A stretch of 64,000 bases of DNA, taken from Nocardioides luteus. Its GTDB lineage: Bacteria > Actinomycetota > Actinomycetes > Propionibacteriales > Nocardioidaceae. Below, piece after piece: positions 50,159 through 57,449 of the stretch (the stretch's first letter is position 1; each line of letters opens with the position of its first letter). A program made the position numbers and the translations under genes. The notes under the pieces are model-generated. The model saw only the letters and a program-made list of their open reading frames with translations, did no database searches and had not been told where the DNA came from. Where the stretch lies: assembly GCF_014648595.1 (NCBI RefSeq), contig NZ_BMRK01000003.1:106246-170245 (forward strand), in the 5' to 3' direction.

Positions 50159-52000
50159 TCAGCCCTTCGCAGCCTCGTCGATGGCGGCCGCGACGCGCTT
50201 GTGCGCCTCCCAGATCTCCTCCGGCAGCTTGAACTGCTTGAGGTGCTCCTCGCGGAAGCCCATCTCCTGCTGCCACCGCTCGACGTCGATGTTGAGGATG
50301 CGGTCGAGGTCCTCCTGCGGCAGGTCGAGGCCGCGCAGGTCGAGCTCCTCCTGCGTCGGGATCACGCCGACGGCGGTCTCCTGGCCCTTGACCTCGCCCT
50401 TCTGGTAGGCCTGCAGCCACAGCAGCGCCCGCACGTTCTCGCGGAATCCGGGCCACAGGAAGTGGCCGTCCTCCGGGTCGCGCTGGAACCAGTTGACGTG
50501 GGCGAAGATCGGCTTCTCGGTGGCCGCGTTGATGATGTTCAGCCAGTGGCGGGCGTAGTCGCCCTCCTCGTAGGCCAGGAACGGCCGCATCGACATCGGG
50601 TCGTAGCGCAGCTGGCCCTCGACACCCTCGGCGGCGAAGGTCGCCTCGGCACCCAGCGTCAGGCCGTCGTACACACCCTCGGCGACGTCGCCGATCGCGC
50701 GGATCAGCGGCTCGCGGTCACGGGTGCGCCCGCCGAAGATGATCGCGTCGACCGGCACGCCGGTCGGGGCGTCGTAGTCGTCGGCAGCGTTCGGCACGCG
50801 CGAGATCGGGATCGTGAAGCGGGAGTTGGGGTGGGCCCACGGGTCGCCCAGCTCGTCGGCGATCCGGTTGGCGATCTTCTCGCCCTTCCAGTCGATCCAG
50901 CCGTCGAGGTCGTCGGGGTGGTGCTTGGTCTTGCCCTCCCACCAGACTTCCTGGGTCTTCTCGTTGTAGGCCACGTTGGTGAAGATCGCGCCGGAACCCT
51001 CTTCGATGCCCGCGATGGCACCCGGGTTGGAGCCCTCGTTGGTGTCCTTGGCGACGCCGAAGACGCCGTTCTCCGGGTTGAAGGCGTAGAGCTTGCCGTC
51101 CTCGCCGACCCAGATCCAGGCGATGTCGTCACCGTAGAAGCTGACCTTGTAGCGGTCGCCGAGCGCGTCGGGGGTGAAGGTCATCGAGAGGTTGGTCTTG
51201 CCGGAGGCCGAAGGGAAGCCGCCGACGACGTGGAACTTCTCGCCGGTCTCCTTGTCCTCGATGCCCAGCAGCAGGAACTGCTCGGCGAGGAACTTGCCGG
51301 AGGCGCGGCCGTCGTAGCAGGCCTGGCGCAGGCCGTGGGCGATCTTGCCCAGCAGCGCGTTGCCGCCGTAGGAGGAGCCGTAGTGGAGGATCGTGCGCTG
51401 GTCGGCGACGGTCGCGAAGAGGCGCTGGTCGCGGTCGGTGCCCTGGCCGAGGTTGGGCAGGTCGCCGGTCACGTGGACCGCGCGGACGAAGGAGTTCGGG
51501 TCCTCGAGGTTGTTGATGTAGTCGATGCCGACGCGCGCCATCCGGATCATCTGCTGCACGACGGGGCGGCTGTCGGTGAGCTCGACGCCCGCGGCGTAGG
51601 CCTCGAGCGGCGAGCCGGCCGGAGCCATCAGGTAGGGGATGACGTACATCGTCTTGCCGGCCGAGGCGCCGGTCATCCGCTCGGTGAGGGTCTTGACGAC
51701 CTCCTCGGCGGGCTTCCAGTTGTTGTAGACGCCCTTGTCCTCCGGGTTGGAGGTGGCGACCACAGTGCGCTCCTCGGAGCGCGCGGTGTCCTTGCTGTAG
51801 GAACGGCTGTAGTAACGGCCGCCGGTCACCGGGAGGAGCTCGCCGGCCTCGAGGGACTCCTGGAGGAGCCGCTCGTCGTCGGCTGCGCTGACGACCTCGA
51901 CCCGCTCGGCTCCGGTGATCCCTGCCCAGTAGGAGACGTACTCCCGAACATGAGGATTCGTCAGCCCCGCCTCATCGAGGACCTTCTCCACGTCAACCAT
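50159..52000 (-). CDS. pckG: Phosphoenolpyruvate carboxykinase (GTP)
   Basis: From ATG 52000 (MVDVEKVLDEAGLTNPHVREYVSYWAGITGAERVEVVSA) this is 613 residues, normal for the GTP enzyme. Key parts are YVIPYLMAPAGSPLEAYAAGVELTDS, the GTP-class P-loop with the active cysteine region GFPSASGKTNLSMT, WIWVGEDGKLYAFNPENGVFGVAKDTN, and FIGG-like VDAIIFGGRTRDREPL. It converts oxaloacetate and GTP to PEP in gluconeogenesis, which would be needed for growth on the acids that the CoA-ester genes degrade. The start is preceded by a 336-bp upstream region. Confidence 0.97.
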   Translation of the reverse strand: MVDVEKVLDEAGLTNPHVREYVSYWAGITGAERVEVVSAADDERLLQESLEAGELLPVTGGRYYSRSYSKDTARSEERTVVATSNPEDKGVYNNWKPAEEVVKTLTERMTGASAGKTMYVIPYLMAPAGSPLEAYAAGVELTDSRPVVQQMIRMARVGIDYINNLEDPNSFVRAVHVTGDLPNLGQGTDRDQRLFATVADQRTILHYGSSYGGNALLGKIAHGLRQACYDGRASGKFLAEQFLLLGIEDKETGEKFHVVGGFPSASGKTNLSMTFTPDALGDRYKVSFYGDDIAWIWVGEDGKLYAFNPENGVFGVAKDTNEGSNPGAIAGIEEGSGAIFTNVAYNEKTQEVWWEGKTKHHPDDLDGWIDWKGEKIANRIADELGDPWAHPNSRFTIPISRVPNAADDYDAPTGVPVDAIIFGGRTRDREPLIRAIGDVAEGVYDGLTLGAEATFAAEGVEGQLRYDPMSMRPFLAYEEGDYARHWLNIINAATEKPIFAHVNWFQRDPEDGHFLWPGFRENVRALLWLQAYQKGEVKGQETAVGVIPTQEELDLRGLDLPQEDLDRILNIDVERWQQEMGFREEHLKQFKLPEEIWEAHKRVAAAIDEAAKG

Positions 52001-52336
52001 TCCGACACCCTTCAAAAGTTTCGCCGATTGCAGGCACGTTACCCCAGTTGAAGAGGGCTCCAACCGGGGTACCGTGCACCAGAGTGGGTCATCGATCGCG
52101 GGCTGCGACAATTGATCGATCCAACTGCCGTCGCCGGGTCCGGAGACCCTCGTCAGCCCTCGTCATAGTGACAAATGCCTCATTTCGGCGAGGGGTCCGT
52201 AATGTGGATGAGACGCTCCATGTCGCGCAGTGACACGGATTACATCTAATCTTCTGCGCGTGATCCCCCAACACATGTTCGCTGAGTCGAACCCTCTTTG
52301 CGCCACCGGACCAGTGACCGGACAAGTGGTCGGCTG
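52001..52336. other. Intergenic region between divergent PEPCK and membrane-protein genes
   Basis: No gene is recognised in these 336 bases. There are two possible promoter regions: GTGACACGGATTACATCTAATCT near 52230 directed at the membrane-protein gene, and an AT-richer stretch TTCAAAAGTTTCG close to the PEPCK start. A short inverted repeat, GGGTCCGGAGACCC, occurs near 52137. Confidence 0.5.
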
Positions 52337-52798
52337 ATGGAGCTCATTCTCGGGACCTTCGCCACCTCCTTCACCGGAGGCCTCTTCCCCATCATCAACT
52401 TCGAGACCTACCTCGCGGTGGCCGCCTCGAACCTCACCTTCTCCGCCCTCCTCCTCGCCCTGGTGGCGGGCATCGGCCAGACCAGCTCCAAGGTGGTCTG
52501 GTACTACGCCGGCCAAGGCACCACCGCCCTCCCCTTCGTCCGCAAGAAGATGTCCACGGAGAAGTGGCAGCAGCGTCGGTCGAAGTGGGAGCAGCGTACG
52601 CAGGGACGACCCGCCTACGCCGGCGGTCTCCTCGCCGCGGCCGCTCTCAGCGGCCTGCCGCCGCTCGCGATCCTCGCCGTCATCTACGGCACGCTCAAGT
52701 GCAACCTCATCCTCTTCGTCGGGATCACGTTCGTGGGGCGCGTGCTCCGGTCGTGGATGATCCTCGAGGCGGCTGCGTTCGCCTGGGTTCGGGCCTGA
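52337..52798 (+). CDS. Small membrane protein, possibly DedA/VTT-related
   Basis: From ATG 52337 (MELILGTFATSFTGGLFPIINFETYLAVAASNL) this is 153 residues. There are about four hydrophobic segments, with the VTT-like beginning FPIINFETYLAVA and ALVAGIGQTSSKVVWYYAGQ, then a basic middle (KKMSTEKWQQRRSKWEQRTQGRP). DedA proteins are usually nearer 200 residues, so this is a short relative or merely similar. It stands alone, followed by a group of palindromes. Confidence 0.65.
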   Translation: MELILGTFATSFTGGLFPIINFETYLAVAASNLTFSALLLALVAGIGQTSSKVVWYYAGQGTTALPFVRKKMSTEKWQQRRSKWEQRTQGRPAYAGGLLAAAALSGLPPLAILAVIYGTLKCNLILFVGITFVGRVLRSWMILEAAAFAWVRA

Positions 52799-52810
52799 GG
52801 GACCGGGCGT

Positions 52811-52889
52811 GGGATACCCGGTCGACCGGGTATCCCTGGACTTGACGGGCACTGAAACACCCGTCAAGTCCATGAAGTGCCCGTCAAGT
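52811..52889. repeat. Palindrome cluster with GACTTGACGGGC repeats
   Basis: GGGATACCCGGTC and GACCGGGTATCCC (52811-52836) form a perfect 26-bp palindrome. It is followed by GGACTTGACGGG (52838-52849) and CCCGTCAAGTCC (52860-52871), a perfect 12-bp stem with a 10-nt loop. A third half-copy, GCCCGTCAAGT, is at 52879-52889. The cluster lies between the membrane-protein stop and argJ and could terminate the former and contain a repeated control sequence for the latter. Confidence 0.75.
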
Positions 52890-52972
52890 ACGCCTCGGCG
52901 TCTCACCATGTGACCGCCCACGCCCGCGAGACTGCCGGACCAACGAGCACCCGCGCCGCTTAGAATCCGGCT

Positions 52973-54121
52973 ATGTCGCAGCCCGCTGGATTCGTCGGAG
53001 TCACCGCCAACCTCGGCCTCAAGGAGGGCGCTGACGACTTCGCCGTCGTCGCCGCCCCCGCCGGCTCGGTCACGAGCGCTGCGGTCTTCACCCGATCCCG
53101 CTTCGCGGGCGCCTCGGTGCTGCTCTCGCGCGCCTCGGACGTCTCCGCGTTCCGGGGCGTGGTGACCATCTCGAAGAACGCCAACGTCGCGACCGGTGCG
53201 ACGGGCGAGGCCAACGCGAGAGAGGTACGCCGCCTGGCGGCCGAGGTCGTCGGCGTCCGCCCCGAGGAGCTCCTGGTGGCCTCGACGGGCGTGATCGGTG
53301 TGCAGTACCCGATGGAGGTCATCACCCCGGCCATCGAGAAGCTTTACGGCACGGCGGCCGAGGCCGACTTCGAGGCGATCGCGACCGCGATCATGACCAC
53401 CGACACGATCGCCAAGGTCGAGACCCGCACCGTCGGCGGCGCGACGATCACCGGCGTCGCCAAGGGCGTCGGGATGATCGAGCCCGACATGGCGACGATG
53501 CTGACGTACTTCTTCACCGACGCCGAGGTGTCCGCCGCAGACCTCGACGCCGTCTTCCGCCGGGTCGTCGACCGCACCTACAACGCGGTCTCGATCGACA
53601 CCGACACCTCCACCTCCGACACCGCGGCGATCTTCGCCTCCGGCGAGGCCGGCCCGGTCGACCTCGCCGAGTTCGAGGCGCAGCTCTACGACGCCGCCCT
53701 GGCGCTGGTGAAGAAGATCGCCTCCGACGGCGAAGGCGCCTCCACGCTGATCGAGGTGAGCGTCAGCGGCGCTCGCGACGACGCCCAGGCGAAGCGGGTC
53801 GGCAAGGCCATCGTGAACTCGCCGCTGGTCAAGACCGCCGTCCACGGCGCCGACCCCAACTGGGGCCGGATCGCGATGGCGATCGGCAAGCTCCACGACG
53901 AGACCGACATCGACCCCGAGCGAGTCCGCATCGCCTTCGGCGGGACGGAGATCTACCCGGTGCAGGTCTCCGAAGATCTACTGGCCGATTTATCGACTTA
54001 TCTGTCTGGCGACGAGGTCTCGATCGAGGTCGACCTCGGCATCGCCTCCGGTGAGTTCACGGTCTACGGCTGCGATCTCACCGAGGGCTACATCCGGATC
54101 AACGCCGACTACACCACCTGA
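52973..54121 (+). CDS. argJ: Glutamate N-acetyltransferase / amino-acid acetyltransferase
   Basis: This is 382 residues from ATG 52973. ArgJ features: VTSAAVFTRSRFAGASVLLSR, LLVASTGVIGVQYPMEVI, VGGATITGVAKGVGMIEPDMATMLTYFFTD with the self-cleavage Thr in MATML, and SPLVKTAVHGADPNWGRIAMAIG. The C-terminal YGCDLTEGYIRINADYTT is the normal ending. It recycles the acetyl group in arginine biosynthesis. No argC, argB or argD is adjacent, unlike the usual actinobacterial cluster. It is convergent with the globin gene with 5 bp between. Confidence 0.95.
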   Translation: MSQPAGFVGVTANLGLKEGADDFAVVAAPAGSVTSAAVFTRSRFAGASVLLSRASDVSAFRGVVTISKNANVATGATGEANAREVRRLAAEVVGVRPEELLVASTGVIGVQYPMEVITPAIEKLYGTAAEADFEAIATAIMTTDTIAKVETRTVGGATITGVAKGVGMIEPDMATMLTYFFTDAEVSAADLDAVFRRVVDRTYNAVSIDTDTSTSDTAAIFASGEAGPVDLAEFEAQLYDAALALVKKIASDGEGASTLIEVSVSGARDDAQAKRVGKAIVNSPLVKTAVHGADPNWGRIAMAIGKLHDETDIDPERVRIAFGGTEIYPVQVSEDLLADLSTYLSGDEVSIEVDLGIASGEFTVYGCDLTEGYIRINADYTT

Positions 54122-54126
54122 GCCGA

Positions 54127-54543
54127 CTAGACCGCCTCGGCCTGATCGGCCTCCGCCCCGGCGAGCATCAGCCCGGCGACCGCACCCAGCGCCTCGGTCC
54201 ACGCTGCGGTCATCTCCGGGGTCCACTCGTCCCCGCCGAGCTCCTCCATGGCGGCGATCATGCACTCGGCCACGGCGTCGTACATCGGCGGGGTGACGCC
54301 CAGGCCGGCGTGCTTACGGCCCAGCGCACCCAGGGTCCCGGAGAGCCAGGCGGCGTCGTCGAGGTGGTCGACCACGGCGACCACGGCCTCGCGCAGCATC
54401 TTGGCCTGCGGGGCGATGTCGGCCGAGAACATCGGGCGTACGGCGGGATAGCGCTCGAACAGGATCGAGTAGAAGCGTGGCGTCAGGGCGTGCTCCTGGC
54501 CGTCGACCAGCAGGAGGCTCTCGGTGAGGATGTCTTTGTCCAT
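54127..54543 (-). CDS. Bacterial globin
   Basis: From ATG 54543 (MDKDILTESLLLVDGQEHALTPRFYSILFERYPAVRPMF) this is 138 residues, a single globin domain of the flavohaemoglobin/Vitreoscilla type without a reductase domain. The B-helix Tyr lies in RFYSILF, and the F-helix proximal His in GRKHAGLGVTPPMYDAV. Such globins bind O2 or detoxify NO. Its place beside the nitrate and nitrite genes, 90 bp from cbiX on the same strand, suggests NO handling. Confidence 0.9.
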   Translation of the reverse strand: MDKDILTESLLLVDGQEHALTPRFYSILFERYPAVRPMFSADIAPQAKMLREAVVAVVDHLDDAAWLSGTLGALGRKHAGLGVTPPMYDAVAECMIAAMEELGGDEWTPEMTAAWTEALGAVAGLMLAGAEADQAEAV

Positions 54544-54633
54544 GACAACCACGGTCTCGTGCGCGTGTGACGACCACGGCCACCGCGGAGAAAGACCGCG
54601 GTGAATGCGATCTCACAACCTCACAGCAGGACG

Positions 54634-55314
54634 TCACCCGACCTGCGACCGGGTGAGGTCGGCGTCGCCGAGGAGCGTCGATGCGCGACGTACGACCAGC
54701 TCGACCACGTCGGGGTGGGGACCGATCACGTCGGCGACGATCTCCGCCCCGGCCGCCGTCGAGCGTGACCGGACCAGGTCGGAGAAGAAGCCGGGGGCGA
54801 GCAGGTAGGGGGAGACGGCGTCGCCGGGACGTACGACCTCGGCGATCGGTGGAGCGCCCGAGCCGGAGACCGTGGCGACCCGGACCGTGCCACCCCAGAC
54901 CGCCTCCAGCAGAAGGCCTGCGCCGGCGAGGTCGGCACGCGCCGACGGGTCGTTGGAGCCGGCGGCGACCAGGACCACGGGCTGGCCAGGGGACGCACCG
55001 GCGGCGACGAGTCGGGAGACCTGAGCGGTGGCGAGCAAGCCGTCTGGCCCGAGCGCGCGGCCCATCGCCACGGGCAGCCCCTCGGCGGCCTGCGGCAGGT
55101 CGACCTTGATGTGATAGCCGCTCGAGAGCAGCAGCGGGACCACGACCGACGGCTGCCGGTCCGCGAGGACGTCGGTGAGCAGCGGCTCGCAGAGCTCGAC
55201 GTACGCGGCTCGCGACTCCATCACCAGCACCCGGCCGGCGCGCTTGGCGATGATCGAGGCGACGGCGTTGCCGAGCAGCTGGCGGGTGCCGTGGGCGACC
55301 ACGACGAGCCTCAC
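54634..55314 (-). CDS. Sirohydrochlorin chelatase/CbiX-like protein
   Basis: GTG 55314, overlapping the regulator stop, gives 226 residues (MRLVVVAHGTRQLLGNAVASIIAKRAGRVLVMESRAAYVELCEPLL). It has the CbiX/SirB pattern with His in VVAHGTR, LLLSSGYHIKVDLPQA in the first half and VVLVAAGSNDPSARADLAGAG with LAPGFFSDLV in the second. It would insert Fe2+ (or Co2+) into sirohydrochlorin. The neighbouring nirB needs siroheme, which explains the position. Confidence 0.92.
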   Translation of the reverse strand: MRLVVVAHGTRQLLGNAVASIIAKRAGRVLVMESRAAYVELCEPLLTDVLADRQPSVVVPLLLSSGYHIKVDLPQAAEGLPVAMGRALGPDGLLATAQVSRLVAAGASPGQPVVLVAAGSNDPSARADLAGAGLLLEAVWGGTVRVATVSGSGAPPIAEVVRPGDAVSPYLLAPGFFSDLVRSRSTAAGAEIVADVIGPHPDVVELVVRRASTLLGDADLTRSQVG

Positions 55315-56465
55315 GAGGCCACCGCCAGCCGGTAGCCGCGCTTCACGACGGTCTGGATCGTCTTGGTGCCGAGGACGGAGCGGAGCCGGGCGACCGCCAT
55401 CTCGACGGCGTGCTCGGAGCCTGCGGTGCCGGAGGGGAGCATGGCGAGCAGGGCAGGACGGGAGACGACGTTGCCGGGGTTGGCGACCAGCGCGCCGAGG
55501 ACCGCGGCTGGGGCGGGTGAGAGCTTCACCTCGGCGCCGTCGAGGATGACCGCGTCGTCGTGGAGCAGCAGCTGGTGTCCGCCGGCGAGCTCGACCATGA
55601 GCCCCGAGCGCCGCAGCGGCAGCTCCGTCTCGAGCATCTTGACCATCGCCGCGGTGCGTGAGCGGTCGGGGACCATGGTCGGTACGCCCCACATCTCGAA
55701 GGCCGCGGCCGTCACCGGCCCGACACAGGCGGCGACCACGTCGGCCTGGAACGCAGCCACGACCTCGTCACGCAGGCCGACCGACCCGGCCGCCTGCATG
55801 AACGCCGCGACGGCGGGCGCAGAGGTGAACGTGACCGCGTCCAGCTCACCGTCGGCCAGGGTCTCGACGAGCCGGAACATCGGCTCGGGGTCGGAGGCCG
55901 ACTCGACCCGGTAGACGGTCACGTTGACGACCTCGGCGCCCTGCCGGGTCAGCGCGTGGGCGACCATCGACAGGGACTGCCCGTGCTCCTGCACCACGAT
56001 CCGCTTGCCGGTGAGGTCGCGGCCGCGCAGGTGCTCCAGGACGTCGTCGAACTCCTCCGACTCGGGAGCCCACAGCTCCCGCAGCCCGCGTCGGCGCAGC
56101 GCGCCGACCGACTTGGGCCCGCGCGCCAGGATCTCGGCACGGCCGAGCGTCTCCAGGAGCGGGTCGAGCAGGCCCCACTCCTCGGCGGCGTCGAACCACG
56201 TACGCGTGCCGATGCCCGTCGTGGCCAGGAACATGTCGATCTTCTGCCCGATGATCTGCTCGGTCACCGTGCGCAGCGCGCCGGCGTCGACCCGGTTGGG
56301 GTCGACGGAGAGCGCGGGCGCCCAGACCACCTGGGCACCCCGCCTCTCCAGCAGATTGATCTGCTCCTCGGCCTTCCGCGCCGCGGTCACACCGACGCGG
56401 AAGCCGCTCAGCGCGCCACCGTCCACATCGGAATCGTAGATCTCCTGCGCATTCTGCACCGCCAT
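55311..56465 (-). CDS. NnaR-like regulator: HemD-like domain fused to a winged helix
   Basis: From ATG 56465 (MAVQNAQEIYDSDVDGGALSGFRVGVTAARKAEEQINLLERRGAQVVWAP) this is 384 residues. Residues 1-270 are a uroporphyrinogen-III synthase-like fold. The C-terminal 90 residues are an OmpR-type DNA-binding domain (VKLSPAPAAVLGALVANPGNVVSRPALLAMLPSGTAGSEHAVEMAVARLRSVLGTKTIQTVVKRGYRL). Streptomyces NnaR has this combination and acts with GlnR on nitrate and nitrite assimilation genes. The gene is directly downstream of the nas/nir block, so it likely regulates it. Enzymatic activity of the HemD part is unlikely but not excluded. Confidence 0.93.
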   Translation of the reverse strand: MAVQNAQEIYDSDVDGGALSGFRVGVTAARKAEEQINLLERRGAQVVWAPALSVDPNRVDAGALRTVTEQIIGQKIDMFLATTGIGTRTWFDAAEEWGLLDPLLETLGRAEILARGPKSVGALRRRGLRELWAPESEEFDDVLEHLRGRDLTGKRIVVQEHGQSLSMVAHALTRQGAEVVNVTVYRVESASDPEPMFRLVETLADGELDAVTFTSAPAVAAFMQAAGSVGLRDEVVAAFQADVVAACVGPVTAAAFEMWGVPTMVPDRSRTAAMVKMLETELPLRRSGLMVELAGGHQLLLHDDAVILDGAEVKLSPAPAAVLGALVANPGNVVSRPALLAMLPSGTAGSEHAVEMAVARLRSVLGTKTIQTVVKRGYRLAVAS

Positions 56466-56576
56466 GCTTCCACCCTGTGGCAGCCGCATTTCGGCGTACG
56501 CGGGCTGCTCGATCGTGGGGGCTAAGTTTCGCTCACGGTCTCACAGCCCCCGATCCGGAAGCGGCAGCAGGGGCGG

Positions 56577-57089
56577 TCACAGCTCGACGATCGCCCCACC
56601 GGTGGCGGGCCGCTCGGCCGCGTCCCGCTTCCACCGGCCGGAGAACCCGGTGCCGATGAGGAGTGCTCCGACGGCCGGCAGCAGGACGATGGCGAAGTTG
56701 AGGGTGCCGATCTGCAGCGAGCGGACGCCGAAGAGGTCCGTCGCGTCCCAGAGGAAGTGCCGAGAGAACATCGCGACCACCCCGAACAGCGCGCACAGCA
56801 CGCCCGCGGCGACCGGACCGATGCCCGCGACCCGAGCGACGGCTGAGACCACGAGGAGCAGCAGCGCGCCCAGGATCATCAAGCCGACTCCGACCGGCGA
56901 GTTCTCGAACTGCAGGGTGGCCTCGGTGTAGTGCAGATATCCGCCGGACATCAAGCTCGCGAGGGCGATCGGGGTCAGCACCACCGAGACGGCCACGCTG
57001 AGCCACTGACGCGTCGGCCACCGCATGGACTCGATGATGGCCAGCGGCCCGGTCGAAGGCTGCGTGGCCCCGAGGGCAGGATCGGTCAT
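56577..57089 (-). CDS. Small membrane protein, DUF4383-like
   Basis: This is 170 residues with four hydrophobic segments: WLSVAVSVVLTPIALASLM, GVGLMILGALLLLVVSAVARVAG, IGPVAAGVLCALFGVVAMFS and LNFAIVLLPAVGALLIGTG. A loop with SRHFLWDATDLFGVRSLQIG lies between the last two. It resembles four-helix actinobacterial membrane proteins of the DUF4383 kind; I am unsure of the family. It stands between nirD and the NnaR-like gene on the same strand. Confidence 0.65.
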   Translation of the reverse strand: MTDPALGATQPSTGPLAIIESMRWPTRQWLSVAVSVVLTPIALASLMSGGYLHYTEATLQFENSPVGVGLMILGALLLLVVSAVARVAGIGPVAAGVLCALFGVVAMFSRHFLWDATDLFGVRSLQIGTLNFAIVLLPAVGALLIGTGFSGRWKRDAAERPATGGAIVEL

Positions 57090-57098
57090 GGCGACACC

Positions 57099-57449
57099 TT
57101 AGTGCGGGCGGCGGGCGCCGATCCGTACCTCCCCGTCCACGACGTCGACGTCGTAGGTCGCGACCGAGATCGACGGGTCGTCGAGGCAGATGCCGGTCTC
57201 CAGCGCGAAGGGCTGCTTGAGCAGCGGGGACGCGACGAACGGCACCTCGCCCCGGGTCCCGACGATGCCGCGGGCCAGCACCGAGGCGTGCCCGAACGGG
57301 TCGTAGTTGGACAGTGCGAAGACGCGGTCGTCGACGGTGCGGAAGACGGCCACCGCCTCACCTCGGACCAGCGCTGCGACGCCGGTCTCGGGGTCGATGT
57401 CGTCGAGACGACAGACGGAGATGTACGTGACGGTCTGAGCTGCGTTCAT
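57099..57449 (-). CDS. nirD: Nitrite reductase small subunit
   Basis: From ATG 57449 (MNAAQTVTYISVCRLDDIDPETGVAALVRGEAVAVFRTVDDRVFALSNYDPFGHASVLARGIVG) this is 116 residues. It is a Rieske-like fold without the Cys/His ligands, as in all NirD. The KQPFALETGICLDDPSISVATYDVDVVDGEVRIG ending is normal. It pairs with NirB for ammonium-forming NADH nitrite reductase. The start overlaps the nirB stop (ATGA). Confidence 0.96.
   Translation of the reverse strand: MNAAQTVTYISVCRLDDIDPETGVAALVRGEAVAVFRTVDDRVFALSNYDPFGHASVLARGIVGTRGEVPFVASPLLKQPFALETGICLDDPSISVATYDVDVVDGEVRIGARRPH

Noticed and set aside
52001-52336. Riboswitch or tRNA between PEPCK and the membrane-protein gene
   Set aside because: No conserved riboswitch core or cloverleaf could be drawn. 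Only short hairpins and promoter-like boxes are visible.
55311-56465. Housekeeping uroporphyrinogen-III synthase (hemD)
   Set aside because: The C-terminal winged helix and the place next to nas/nir genes fit the NnaR regulator group rather than the biosynthetic enzyme.
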